64,000 bases of DNA, from positions 4,332,001 to 4,396,000 of the forward strand of contig NZ_JAUALB010000001.1 of the NCBI RefSeq assembly GCF_030345795.1, given 5' to 3'. This document shows, piece by piece, positions 34,981 to 43,292 of this stretch. The DNA is from Micromonospora sp. WMMA1363. GTDB lineage: Bacteria; Actinomycetota; Actinomycetes; Mycobacteriales; Micromonosporaceae. The position numbers were made by a program, and so were the translations under genes. Below the pieces are notes generated by a model. That model saw nothing but the letters and a program-made list of their open reading frames with translations. It did not search any database and had not been told where the DNA came from. Position 1 is the stretch's first letter; every line of letters starts with the position of its first letter.

Positions 34981-36531
34981 TCAGCGATCTTCTTCTTCGT
35001 TGTCCGTCGATTCGTCAGGGTCCTGTGAGCCCGAGGTGAGCCCGGGAGTGTTCTGCCGGGGCACCAGACGAGCGGCAGCCTCCGCCGCGTCGCGCGCCAC
35101 CTCCGGCAGAACCGAGGTGTACGTGTCCGACGTGAGCCCCATGGACGAGTGGCCCAGCATCTCCTGTACGACCTTCATCTCCGTGCCAGCAGCAAGGGCG
35201 ATCGTTGCCGCACCGTGACGTAGGTCATGCAGCCGGATCGGCGGTAGCCCAGCCCTTCGAGTCAGCCGCTCGAAGCGCGCTGTCAGCCAGGCTGGTTCAA
35301 CCAATCCCCCGGTTGGCTGGGTAAACAGCCGGCCGCTGTCCACCCACGCCGCCCCCGCCTTCTCGCGTGCCTTGCGCTGCTGTGTGAGGTGGCGTTTGAG
35401 CGCACGCACGCTGTCCCGGTCCAATGCCACGACACGTTCCCCGGCGTCGCTTTTCGGCGCGTTCTCCTCAATCCCCACGCCGCCAACCGCCACAAGCTGA
35501 GTAGCGATGGTGAGGGTCTGCGCCTGGATGTTCAGATCCTCCGGCCGTAGGCCGCACGCTTCGCCCCGTCGCAGCCCCCGGAATGTGATCAGGTGAAAAA
35601 GCGCATACAGGTCGTCATCACCGATCGCATCCAGGAACGCGCCCGTTTGCGCGGGTGTCCACACCATGACCGGTGATGGCTTCCTACCCGTAGCCTGCCA
35701 CTGTGCGATGCGGTCCTCCGTCCATACCAGACCCTTGGGCCGCCTCACAGCATCGATCTCCACATGTGCGGCAGGGTTAAACGTGATCAGCTCCCGGGCT
35801 ATCGCATCATTGAGGGCCGCGCGTAGGGTCGCCCGGATGTGCCGGCGTGACGTCGGCCCCACTGGACGACGGAACGGCGGCATCTCCGCAATGGCAGCAC
35901 GCGCCGCCCGGCGGCGCTGCCGCCCCTTGAGGCTCTTTAGCTCATCGACAGCAGCGCGGCGCAGCACGTTCGACTCTTCAATTTCGTTGTTCCGTTCGAC
36001 GATCGAGTCGAACATCTCCATAAGGTGACCCACGCGGAGCCGGTCTAGGCGGATGCCCCCGATGTGCGGCTTGAGGTGAAGCCGGATGTCGCGTTTGTAC
36101 TGCTCAACCGTGTTAGTGCGGACTTTCCGGCCCGAAATCCACTCCTCCAGCCAGTCACCGACCGTGATCTTTAAGGTTAGTGACTGCCCGCTGTGGAGCT
36201 TGCGCCTCGTCTCGTCCAGGTCTGGAATCGATCCCCCACTGGACGCGACACCTGCCAGTAGGTCCCCGATGCGCTGCCGTCCATCCTCGTCGTCAGCGTC
36301 GGGTAGGGCGAGCAACGCCCGTAGGGCGTCCAGGTCGACCTGTGCCTCAGCGGCCGACGTGTAGCCGGTCCGGCGGAACGTGCGCCGTTCGCCGTCCGCT
36401 GTTGGCGGTAGCTCCTGGCGGACGCCCCATGTGCCGTGCCGCCGCTGGCCAAGCTTGGGGCAGGATTGCCCGTACTGTTTGCCTGTCTGTGGATCACGGC
36501 AGGCACAGCGGCGGAATGTTGATCCTCTCAA
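34981..36531 (-). CDS. int: Tyrosine recombinase, phage integrase
   Basis: 516 residues from TTG 36531; AGGAG five bases upstream decides this rare start over the longer frame. The N-terminal part holds a Cys-containing segment (RRCACRDPQTGKQYG), then a SAM-like core-binding domain (TVGDWLEEWISGR). The catalytic domain has Arg (TFRGLRRGEACGLR), HDLRHG (His-x-x-Arg), LGHSS and Tyr in SDTYTSVLP. It catalyses integration and excision at the neighbouring tRNA-Arg. The control region just upstream contains GTTGGTACCA repeats. Confidence 0.95.
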   Translation of the reverse strand: MRGSTFRRCACRDPQTGKQYGQSCPKLGQRRHGTWGVRQELPPTADGERRTFRRTGYTSAAEAQVDLDALRALLALPDADDEDGRQRIGDLLAGVASSGGSIPDLDETRRKLHSGQSLTLKITVGDWLEEWISGRKVRTNTVEQYKRDIRLHLKPHIGGIRLDRLRVGHLMEMFDSIVERNNEIEESNVLRRAAVDELKSLKGRQRRRAARAAIAEMPPFRRPVGPTSRRHIRATLRAALNDAIARELITFNPAAHVEIDAVRRPKGLVWTEDRIAQWQATGRKPSPVMVWTPAQTGAFLDAIGDDDLYALFHLITFRGLRRGEACGLRPEDLNIQAQTLTIATQLVAVGGVGIEENAPKSDAGERVVALDRDSVRALKRHLTQQRKAREKAGAAWVDSGRLFTQPTGGLVEPAWLTARFERLTRRAGLPPIRLHDLRHGAATIALAAGTEMKVVQEMLGHSSMGLTSDTYTSVLPEVARDAAEAAARLVPRQNTPGLTSGSQDPDESTDNEEEDR

Positions 36532-36551
36532 GGTTTCTCCTAGTGGTGTAA

Positions 36552-36596
36552 GTTGGTACCACGTTGGTACCACGTTGGTACCAGCAAGGTACCAAC
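36552..36596. promoter_or_regulatory. Iterated GTTGGTACCA operator region
   Basis: GTTGGTACCAC at 36,552-36,562 and 36,563-36,573, GTTGGTACCA at 36,574-36,583, then the inverted GGTACCAAC at 36,588-36,596. Eleven-base phasing is one helical turn. It lies between the integrase start and the divergent small basic protein gene. Confidence 0.75.
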
Positions 36597-36638
36597 TATC
36601 ATGAGGTCGTGGAAGGGCAGAGAGTAGGCGCTGAGGAC

Positions 36639-36854
36639 ATGCAGGAACTTCCCCCAAAGCCAAGGGTGAGGGAAGAGAGGCGAGATCGGCAGGTCAAGAT
36701 TCGGCTCTCGGGCCGGGAGGTCAAAATCCTAGAGAAACGGCGACCGGACCTTAAGGCCGCCGGTATTGTCTCTTTGCTGATTGATGATGTGCTAGAGGGT
36801 CGCCACAATCCTTCATGGATGCTCCCGGCGGACGACGACACTGACCCCCAATAG
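36639..36854 (+). CDS. Small basic protein, possible ribbon-helix-helix regulator
   Basis: 71 residues from ATG 36639 (GAGG close upstream; GTG 36609 also in frame). RDRQVKIRLSGREVKILEKR followed by AAGIVSLLIDDVLEG matches the strand-helix-helix rhythm of CopG/Arc proteins. It is divergent from int across the tandem repeats, so self-regulation and integrase control are plausible. The last 42 bases overlap the convergent excisionase-like gene. Confidence 0.6.
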   Translation: MQELPPKPRVREERRDRQVKIRLSGREVKILEKRRPDLKAAGIVSLLIDDVLEGRHNPSWMLPADDDTDPQ

Positions 36855-37055
36855 TTCAAGGATGGCCGGGACCGGAACGATATAGTTGCGCCCAACGCGG
36901 ATAACCTGTACAGGGAATTCTTCTTGTTGGGCTAGTGTGTAGGCTTTGCTACGGCCTATGCCGAGGATCGACCCGGCCGTTGCTACATCCGTCGTCAGGC
37001 CGAGTGCGCGCACAGATTCCGCCGTCCACGGATCATCAGTGGTGTTTGTTGACAT
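36813..37055 (-). CDS. Excisionase-like helix-turn-helix protein
   Basis: 80 residues from ATG 37055 with GGGAG. TTDVATAGSILGIGRSKAY is a MerR/excisionase helix-turn-helix and VIRVGRNYIVPVPAILELLG the following wing and helix, as in DNA-bending Xis factors. Placed just upstream of the integrase on the same strand. Confidence 0.75.
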   Translation of the reverse strand: MSTNTTDDPWTAESVRALGLTTDVATAGSILGIGRSKAYTLAQQEEFPVQVIRVGRNYIVPVPAILELLGVSVVVRREHP

Positions 37056-37107
37056 GCGTCTCCCATAGTGAGAATCGACGGTCAAGGAAGTCAACGGTTG
37101 GCATCCC

Positions 37108-37293
37108 CTAAAGGCTAAGGGCGATTACGACAGCAGCACCGACCCACAGCCACGAGTAGGCAACGATGACAGCTAGCGCCACCCACGGCGGAAGGTTGAG
37201 ACGATCGATCCCGTCCAACAGTGGGCGCAGAAGGATAGCGGCGGTGAGCAACGCCACCGGGGCGGTTACCAGAACGTAAGCCACTACTGCCAT
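37108..37293 (-). CDS. Small two-helix membrane protein
   Basis: 61 residues: YVLVTAPVALLTAAILL, a short loop with DGIDRLNLP, then PWVALAVIVAYSWLWVGAAV. Function unknown. It starts 3 bases after the upstream small gene, so co-expressed. Confidence 0.6.
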   Translation of the reverse strand: MAVVAYVLVTAPVALLTAAILLRPLLDGIDRLNLPPWVALAVIVAYSWLWVGAAVVIALSL

Positions 37294-37296
37294 CCG

Positions 37297-37524
37297 CTAC
37301 TCGCAATCGTTGGCTGCGGTCATGATCTGCCGGGGCCGAGATGCGGCATCCCGGAGGTACATGTCCTCAAATTCAGCGGCGATCCTGTCAGCCAACGCTT
37401 GCGCCGCTGTGAGCCCGTCAGTGGCTCTGACGCGCTCAATCGCTGTGACGGCAGCATCGTGTAGCCGGTGCGCCCGGTAGGGGCGCAGCACTGAAATCGG
37501 GTTCGGGCGGCGTGGGGTGGTCAT
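37297..37524 (-). CDS. Small prophage protein of unknown function
   Basis: 75 residues from ATG 37524 with AAGGAG eight bases upstream. Helical and charged (RLHDAAVTAIERVRA, ALADRIAAEFEDMYLRDAA); no motif recognised. First gene of the small minus-strand operon leading to xis and int. Confidence 0.6.
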   Translation of the reverse strand: MTTPRRPNPISVLRPYRAHRLHDAAVTAIERVRATDGLTAAQALADRIAAEFEDMYLRDAASRPRQIMTAANDCE

Positions 37525-37802
37525 CTCCGGTGCTCCTTCTGGCTGGCCTGGGCGGACGTTCCGCCGGGGCGGTTGAGGTGTTGCCTGGGCGGTCCAACGG
37601 TCATGACCTAAGTTTCAAGACCGTTGAAAGGGCCCCGTATGGGGCCCTAGCTGCGGTGTCACCACCATAACGGCAACTGCAACACCCCCTCGGACTAGCG
37701 TGTGACACAGGTCACACGTAGACCCATAGGGTTTTCAACGTGGTTATTAAGGGTGGAGGGAGGGGAGCGCAGCGACCCGACCGACACCCCAACAGTCAAC
37801 TA
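37525..37802. other. Gene-free leader region of the prophage
   Basis: Contains short inverted bits (GGGGCCC near 37,632-37,646) and probably the promoter for the minus-strand small-gene operon. No credible open frame. Confidence 0.5.
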
Positions 37803-38065
37803 CTGTTGGCAGCCCCCAGGCTGCCCACCAACAGCCAGTACAACTACTAACCGTCTGGCAGCCCCCGGGCTGCCAGTAGTAACACCACCTACCACTACCT
37901 ACTACTGACTGTAGAGGCAGCCCCATAGGGCTGCCAACAGTAGTCACTAACCATTGTTTAAACAGACAATCAATCACTACTGTTAGCAGTCCCCCAGGAC
38001 TGCCAACCAACAGTCACCAACAAACAGTTAGCCTAACCCAAAAGGGCAGTCCCCAAGGGCTGCCC
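37803..38065. repeat. Array of five two-tier hairpins
   Basis: GC-rich stems with four-base loops: GGCAGCC-ccca-GGCTGCC (37,808-37,825), CTGGCAGCC-cccg (37,855-37,876), GGCAGCCC-cata (37,916-37,935), GCAGTCC-ccca-GGACTGC (37,986-38,003) and GGGCAGTCC-ccaa-GGGCTGCCC (38,044-38,065). Most are flanked by ACTGTT on the left and AACAGT on the right, which extend the pairing. Centres are 49, 60, 69 and 60 bases apart. Stem changes are compensatory (GGCAGCC/GGCTGCC versus GCAGTCC/GGACTGC). No gene is encoded; TGTTTAAACA (37,955-37,964) is an extra palindrome. Confidence 0.85.
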
Positions 38066-38101
38066 ACTAACAGTAACTACCACTACTGTTCCGCCCAGGC
38101 A

Positions 38102-38455
38102 ATGAGTTACAACACCTGCACAGTATGCAAACAACTGACACCACTCGGTGTCAGCAGATGCCCCCAACACCAGCCCCGGCCATTCGCTACCGCCCCCAGG
38201 ACGGAAGCCCACAACCGAACCCACCCCCCAATCTGGTATTCCGCCCAGGCAACCCGCGCGAAACGCGCCTTCCTCAACAACCATCCGGCCTGTTGGGAAT
38301 GTGGAGCACCTTCAACCCATGTAGACCACACCATCCCAACATCCACCCCGGAGGGGAAAGCGCTACTCATGGAACAGGCGTTGTGGCGCGCTCACTGCGC
38401 CACCTGTTCCAACCGTCAAGGGGCCCGACTAGGAGCCCAACGCAGGAATGCATAA
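38102..38455 (+). CDS. HNH endonuclease (phage packaging type)
   Basis: 117 residues. CTVCKQ and CPQHQ form a first zinc pair; HPACWECGAPSTHVDHTIP (His-Asp-His motif region) and WRAHCATCSNRQGARLG complete the HNH fold with CxxC zinc ligands. HNH nucleases next to terminase assist DNA cleavage for packaging in HK97-type phages. It was adjacent to terS before the IS1380 insertion. GC is lower than in the host genes. Confidence 0.85.
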   Translation: MSYNTCTVCKQLTPLGVSRCPQHQPRPFATAPRTEAHNRTHPPIWYSAQATRAKRAFLNNHPACWECGAPSTHVDHTIPTSTPEGKALLMEQALWRAHCATCSNRQGARLGAQRRNA

Positions 38456-38566
38456 CCATACAGAAAACATCTAAACTGTCTGCTCGGGTTACGCATAACC
38501 ATACACCCCCCAGGGGAGGGGGGTCGGAAACTTTCCCCACACCATTCCACAGTCCCGCTGCCTTAG

Positions 38567-40252
38567 CCTCAGTCTTTCGCTAACTGTTGATCAAGGCCCT
38601 GTTTGCATTTGTTGATCTTCATTTGGTGATCGATCGGGGTATGGGCACGGCGAGGACCCGACGCGGTGGCCGGGTTCCTCCATGGGGGTACTCGTCGGGG
38701 CGTGGGGTTGGGGTTCAGGTGACGGGCTGGGGCAGCACGGCCAGCCGGTCGAACGCGGTGACGAGCTGGTCGGCCCAGGGCCAGCCTTCGGCGATGCGCA
38801 GCTTCGTGCGGCGGGCCGAGCGGGTGATGCGGGCGGCGACGTGCAGCAGTCGGTAGCGCAGTGTCTTGGGTTCGGCGGTGGCGAGGTCGCCGTCGAGCAG
38901 CAGGTGTTGGGTCCAGGCAAGCAGGTCGATGGCGCACAAGGCGAGTTCCAGCCAGGCGGCGTTGATGGCGAACACCCGGGATGGGAAGCGGCCGAACCCG
39001 GTGTCCTTGCCCGTGCGGATGCGGTCCTCGACGCGGGCGTGAGCGCGGTGGCGGGCCTCCAGATGCTGGATGGATCCGTTGCCGGGGCCGGTGTCGGTGG
39101 CCATCACCTGGTGGCGGAAGCCTTCGATGGTGTCGAACAGCGACAGTTGTGCGCCGGGGTGCGGGCGTTCCCGGCGCACGATGAACCGGGTGCCGTCGGG
39201 GTAGTTGGCCCGCAGGTCGGCCGGTAGTAGGCCGGTGATCTCGCATACCTGGGCGCCGTCGCGTGGCTGGCCGTCGGCGTTCAGGGCCGGTACCCACTGC
39301 TCGGGGTGCCCCGCAGCCTGCTTGATCGCGTCGCGGATCGCCTCCCCGATGGCCACCCCGACGGAGAAGAACGTGTTCATACCGTGCTCACGCAACGACC
39401 GGATATGGCGCAGGAACCCGTACGTGCAGCCGGCCGAATCCGAGCGGACGAGGATGTCGGTGCCGTACCGGTGGACGTCGGGGATCTGCGCCAGGGCGTC
39501 GTCGAGAACGCTGATGTGATCGGCGGTGGTGTTCGACCCCGCCCGCCCGGCGCGCAGCAGCCCGGACAACGCCTCCCGGGTGTTGTCCAGGAAGCAGAAC
39601 AACGGGTGATATCCGAAGGTCTTCTTCCACGTCTTGGACGCCTGCTCCTTCTCCGAGTGGCAGATCACGATCGAGGCGTCCAGATCCAGCACCAGCCCAG
39701 ACACCGGCGCACCAGCCGCCATCGACACCGGCAGCCCGTCGCGGGTCTCGGCCGACTGCGCCCACGCCAACTCCCGCGCGGCAGCGCGGGCCATCCGCAG
39801 CCTGGCCAGAACAGCATCATCCACACCAGACAGCACCCGCCACGCGGTAGGATCCGAGGCGACCGCGCCGAACAGCCCCGCTTGGTCCCGCAGCACCGCC
39901 AGATCGCTGATCGCCTCACCACCGTCGGCGATCATCACCGCGAGGTCCACGGCGACCCGACCCGGGTCATGCCCGCCCTGCCGCTGCCGCAGCCTGGCCA
40001 GGGCCTCGCTGAACCCGCCGGTCAACCCGGTTACGTCCGCGATGTCGGCCAGCAAACGGGCACCCGCGTGGCCGACCACGCCACGTCCATCGCTACTGAC
40101 GATGATCTTCGGTCGTGTTCCGGTACTCTTCACCTGACAGGTGCCTTCCCTCGGGATAGATGAGACCCTCAGCAAGTCCTATCTTGCCAGGTCAGAAGGC
40201 ACCTTTCCTTTCATGATCCACGATGTGGACCGCCCTTAACGAAGGGCCCAGG
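38567..40252 (-). mobile_element. IS1380-family insertion sequence, copy 1 (complete)
   Basis: 1686 bases. Ends CCTCAGTCTTTCGCTAA (38,567) and, inverted, CCTGGGCCCTTCGTTAA (ending 40,252), matching at 12 of the first 17 positions. Both flanks are TTAG (38,563-38,566 and 40,253-40,256), a 4-base duplication typical of the family. It separates the HNH gene from terS. Confidence 0.92.
38715..40133 (-). CDS. IS1380-family transposase
   Basis: 472 residues from GTG 40133. LVLDLDASIVICHSEKEQAS carries the first catalytic Asp, ILVRSDSAGCTYGF the second, and HLEARHRAHARVEDRIRTGK the Glu region. GRFPSRVFAINAAWLELALC is a family-specific segment. Frame intact. A second identical copy begins at 63,471. 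Confidence 0.93.
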   Translation of the reverse strand: MKSTGTRPKIIVSSDGRGVVGHAGARLLADIADVTGLTGGFSEALARLRQRQGGHDPGRVAVDLAVMIADGGEAISDLAVLRDQAGLFGAVASDPTAWRVLSGVDDAVLARLRMARAAARELAWAQSAETRDGLPVSMAAGAPVSGLVLDLDASIVICHSEKEQASKTWKKTFGYHPLFCFLDNTREALSGLLRAGRAGSNTTADHISVLDDALAQIPDVHRYGTDILVRSDSAGCTYGFLRHIRSLREHGMNTFFSVGVAIGEAIRDAIKQAAGHPEQWVPALNADGQPRDGAQVCEITGLLPADLRANYPDGTRFIVRRERPHPGAQLSLFDTIEGFRHQVMATDTGPGNGSIQHLEARHRAHARVEDRIRTGKDTGFGRFPSRVFAINAAWLELALCAIDLLAWTQHLLLDGDLATAEPKTLRYRLLHVAARITRSARRTKLRIAEGWPWADQLVTAFDRLAVLPQPVT

Positions 40253-40318
40253 TTAGGCTCGTTTTTGTGTCTGCGGGTTTTCCCGGATTCGTGGGAATTC
40301 AACCATGGGGTTTCCGGA

Positions 40319-40338
40319 TGCCGCATATTCATGCGGCA
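40319..40338. repeat. Palindrome upstream of terS
   Basis: TGCCGCAT-attc-ATGCGGCA, an 8-bp perfect stem 34 bases before the terS start. No T run, so an operator or RNA element is more likely than a terminator. Confidence 0.5.
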
Positions 40339-40372
40339 TGTTTATGCGTCTGCTTGTATAGGGGGAGTTGGT

Positions 40373-40825
40373 GTGGCGGATAGAAAGAATTCTGATCTGA
40401 AGGTGTTGCGGGGAAATCCGGGGAATCGTGCTGTGTCACCTAAGGGTGGGTCTGTGACTGGTCGCCCTGTGCCGCCTGCTGATTTGACGGGGGAGGCGTT
40501 CGCGGAGTGGGCGCGTATCACGGCTTACCTTGAGCGTGTGGGCCGGATCGAGGCAGTTGATTATGCCGCCCTCGTCGTGTATTGCTCTGCGTGGGCTTTG
40601 TTTGATGGTGCCCGGCGGGCCTTGGACGACCATGGCCCCCTGGTCGTTGGCCGTGATGGTGGCCTGGTGAAGAATCCTGCGGCGCAGGTGATGCGGGATG
40701 CGTCGGACACGATGCTGAAATTCGGTGGCCGGTTCGGGTTCACGCCTCGTGATCGGCAAAATTTGGGCATCGGCGTGCACGATGACGGCGGAGACGACCT
40801 AGACAGCGCGCTCGACGCGCTGTGA
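40373..40825 (+). CDS. terS: Phage terminase small subunit (P27-like)
   Basis: 150 residues from GTG 40373 after GGGGGAG. The pattern SDLKVLRGNPGNRAV at the start, PPADLTGEAFAEWARITAYL and the end LKFGGRFGFTPRDRQNLGIG are P27/TerS-like. It recognises pac/cos DNA and recruits TerL. The longer open frame reaching 40,223 is not supported by homology. Confidence 0.88.
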   Translation: MADRKNSDLKVLRGNPGNRAVSPKGGSVTGRPVPPADLTGEAFAEWARITAYLERVGRIEAVDYAALVVYCSAWALFDGARRALDDHGPLVVGRDGGLVKNPAAQVMRDASDTMLKFGGRFGFTPRDRQNLGIGVHDDGGDDLDSALDAL

Positions 40826-40999
40826 GTTGATCTGTGCCCCGGCGTCTTCGGGGGTGGGGTTGTAGACGGGTCGCTCTGGTGTCCCGGCTCCCCCGCCCCT
40901 CTTTTGTTGACGACACCCCTTCGGGCCCCTTCCCCTACCACTGTGGGGGTATGCCGCTGTCACCCCGTGAGGGTGGGCGTGGACGCACGCGGGTTCAGT

Positions 41000-41045
41000 G
41001 GCAGGGAGGGCAGCACCCGGAGTGCTGCCCTCCCTGTCCTTTTTC
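41000..41045 (+). terminator. Intrinsic terminator after terS
   Basis: GGCAGGGAGGGCAGCAC pairs with GTGCTGCCCTCCCTGTC over 17 bp (one G-T) and is followed by CTTTTTCT. Confidence 0.88.
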
Positions 41046-41081
41046 TAGGCCAGCCGGTTTCTTCGTATTGGTGGGTGAGGG

Positions 41082-41909
41082 TTGCTGCGTACGTTTTCGT
41101 TTGGTGGTGGTGTGCAGTCCACGGCTGCTCTCGTGCTTGCCGCTGAGGGTGTAATCGATTTTCCGGTCTTTTTGTTTGCGAATGTCGGTGACGATTCCGA
41201 GGACCCCGCCACGCTTGCCTACATCGAGCGGTACGCCAAACCATATGCAGAGTCGCACGGTATCCAGCTTCACGAGCTGCGCAGAGTTCGCCAGCGTGGC
41301 CCGCGCGCGGGTGAGGTGGAGACGTTGTACGGTCGTCTTACCCGCCCCGGCTCTCGGTCCCTGTCGATTCCGGTGCGGATGTCGAACGGGGCCCCGGGCA
41401 CGAGGGCGTGTACTGCGGATTTCAAGATCAGGATTATTGGTCGCTGGCTGAAGGCTCACGGGGCCAGTGCGAGCAACCCCGCTACGGTTGGGGTCGGGAT
41501 CTCTCTTGACGAGATTCACCGTGTCAACAACCGCCGGTCTGAACCGTATGAGCAGACGGTCTATCCGCTGTTGGACCATGCGCCGCCGCTACGTCGGCAT
41601 GACTGCGCCCGCATCATCACGGCCGCTGGTCTTCCGGTGCCGCCAAAGTCGGCGTGTTGGTTCTGTCCACTGCATCGGCCGGCGACGTGGGGGGAGATGC
41701 GCCGTGATCGCCCAGGCTTGTTCGCCCGTGCCTGCCACCTTGAGAGTCTGCTCAACGAGCGGCGGGACGTGTTGGGTAAAGATCCTGTCTACTTGACGCG
41801 GTTTAACGCCCCGTTGGGGCGGGCGGTGGGTGAAGCGGGGCCGATGCTGCCCGGTTTTGGGAACGACGTTGAGGATGCGTTGTGTGATAACGGTTCGTGT
41901 TTCACGTGA
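41082..41909 (+). CDS. PP-loop PAPS-reductase-like phage protein
   Basis: 275 residues. SFGGGVQSTAALVLAAEG is a PP-loop ATP-binding motif of the adenine nucleotide alpha-hydrolase family (CysH, DndC, phage PAPS-reductase-like proteins). TRACTADFKIRIIGRWL and KSACWFCPLH provide cysteines, the latter a likely metal pair. Phage versions are suspected of sulfur or base modification of DNA or tRNA. An in-frame stop at 41,076 forces a start at TTG 41082 or just after. It lies behind a terminator, so it needs its own promoter. Confidence 0.8.
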   Translation: MLRTFSFGGGVQSTAALVLAAEGVIDFPVFLFANVGDDSEDPATLAYIERYAKPYAESHGIQLHELRRVRQRGPRAGEVETLYGRLTRPGSRSLSIPVRMSNGAPGTRACTADFKIRIIGRWLKAHGASASNPATVGVGISLDEIHRVNNRRSEPYEQTVYPLLDHAPPLRRHDCARIITAAGLPVPPKSACWFCPLHRPATWGEMRRDRPGLFARACHLESLLNERRDVLGKDPVYLTRFNAPLGRAVGEAGPMLPGFGNDVEDALCDNGSCFT

Positions 41910-41922
41910 CTACAGCCCAACC

Positions 41923-41950
41923 CGGGCGGGCACCATTAGGTGCCCTCCCG
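41923..41950. terminator. Hairpin between convergent prophage genes
   Basis: CGGGCGGGCACC-atta-GGTGCCCTCCCG, 12 bp with one mismatch. Confidence 0.7.
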
Positions 41951-41960
41951 AGAGGTTCGG

Positions 41961-42302
41961 CTAGTCGATGTTGTGCACCCAACACGGGGGTAGGCGTCGG
42001 CCCCGGCCGTCCCACCGGGTTTCGCGCTCAATGGCCCTAGCCCGGACGTTACACTTCCGCCCCCAGGGGGTGATGAAAACCTCGGCGGTCACCGTTTCGC
42101 CCCGGACACCGTATGAGAGCCAGGCAATCCGCTTCCGCTTGTGCGTTTCTGCGTCCCAATCGTGCAGGATTCCGCTACGTACGGTGCGGACGATTTCCAG
42201 GATTTCAGCGTCGCTGTCTACGTAACACGCCTCACCGTCGGTTGAGCCGGTGATGTCTAGCGAGTTTCCTAGCGCGTCGCGCGCGAACACTACATAGCCC
42301 AT
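41961..42302 (-). CDS. Prophage protein of unknown function
   Basis: 113 residues with GAGAGGAAG upstream of ATG 42302. Mostly beta-rich (GYVVFARDALGNSLDI, KRIAWLSYGVRGETVTAEVF); no recognised family. Opposite strand to the late genes, so it may be expressed in the lysogen. Confidence 0.6.
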   Translation of the reverse strand: MGYVVFARDALGNSLDITGSTDGEACYVDSDAEILEIVRTVRSGILHDWDAETHKRKRIAWLSYGVRGETVTAEVFITPWGRKCNVRARAIERETRWDGRGRRLPPCWVHNID

Positions 42303-42326
42303 CGGTTGCTTCCTCTCCCGTGGGTT

Positions 42327-42350
42327 GGCGGGGCCCCACCGGGCCCCGCC
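42327..42350. terminator. GC hairpin downstream of the 42,371-42,610 gene
   Basis: GGCGGGGCCC-cacc-GGGCCCCGCC, 10-bp perfect stem. It also lies just before the next minus-strand gene. Confidence 0.6.
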
Positions 42351-42370
42351 AGTCCTGTGTCAGTCGATGG

Positions 42371-42610
42371 CTACGCGGTGACCGTGATCCGCTTGATCAT
42401 TTTTTCGATCATGTCGATCTGGTGTTGATGTTCGGCAGCGACGCCCCGAGCTGCCCGCGCTCCGGGCTCGCCGGGCAGGAACGGGAAGAGCGTCTTCCCC
42501 GATTCGATTTCCCGGGCGAACCCTTCAAAGGTGGTGACGATATCCCTCAAGGTGAGCTTTCGTTCTTGCAGGCCAAGCACGATTTGGTTCAACTCGTCGG
42601 TGTCGAACAT
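42371..42610 (-). CDS. Small helical prophage protein, unknown
   Basis: 79 residues from ATG 42610 with GGGAGGACC. Charged helices (DELNQIVLGLQERKLTLRDI, HQHQIDMIEKMIKRI). No motif. Minus strand like its neighbour, so possibly lysogen-expressed. Confidence 0.6.
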   Translation of the reverse strand: MFDTDELNQIVLGLQERKLTLRDIVTTFEGFAREIESGKTLFPFLPGEPGARAARGVAAEHQHQIDMIEKMIKRITVTA

Positions 42611-42699
42611 GTTCGGTCCTCCCGGTTGGTGTTCCTTGCTGACGGGCTCCATTGAAACTTAGGTCGTGACCGCTGTCAACCCGGAGGGTGGTGGATCGT

Positions 42700-43292
42700 G
42701 TGACTGTGGTTAGTTCCGTGATCGTCGGTCCGAACGGTGCGCCCGTTGTCGGTGCGACCGTGACTGTTGCCTTAGCGACAGCGGGTGACTTACCGGGATT
42801 CGGGTCTGCGGAAACCGTTGTAGGTGTGACCCGGGTGAGAACGAATAGTGGCGGTGCCTGGCAGGTGGATTTGATCCCAAACAGCGCGTTACAGCCGGCG
42901 ACCACTCACCATCAGGTGACCGAGACGGTCGCCCCGGGCGTCGGGACTGTGTACCGGGTTGTCGTGCCGGATTCGGGTGGCCCCTACACAGTGCGGGATG
43001 TGCTGGTGACGGACCCGCCTCCGCTAGGTGGCCTAGTGCCCGCTGGCGCTGTCGCGTGGGCGGATGTGACGGGGAAACCAGCCGACTTTCGCCAACGGAT
43101 CACACGCACGCGGGGGCGGATGTGGTGGGGCTGGCGGGTAAGGCTGATGCGGGTCATGGTCACGGCAACGTGATGGCTGCCTACCGGTGGGATGGGTCCG
43201 CCTACGTGCCGTCGGCCGGTGCGGGTCACTACGTCGGCCCTGCTGATCCGGGGACGGTCCCGGATGGGTCTGTGTGGGATCAAATCCCGTGA
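42700..43292 (+). pseudogene. Fibre-like phage protein, broken by a -1 frameshift
   Basis: The first frame gives VIVGPNGAPVVGATVTVALA (carboxypeptidase-regulatory-like strand pattern) and AVAWADVTGKPADF, then leaves homology. One base back, the -1 frame continues with SPTDHTHAGADVVGLAGKAD and ends GPADPGTVPDGSVWDQIP, the HTHAG-type tail-fibre sequence. Joining at GACTTTCG (about 43,088-43,095) by reading one T twice gives KPADFSPTDHTHAG, so a single T has probably been lost. No good slippery heptamer is present. Start GTG 42700; GTG 42688 and 42691 are possible. Confidence 0.75.

Noticed and set aside
37803..38065. Possible CRISPR array
   Set aside because: Repeat units are hairpins of differing sequence, spacers vary from about 30 to 50 bases and are themselves repetitive, and no cas genes are present.
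43080..43100. Programmed frameshift in the first fibre-like gene
   Set aside because: The site GACTTTCG is not an X-XXY-YYZ heptamer and no strong downstream structure is obvious; a lost T is simpler.
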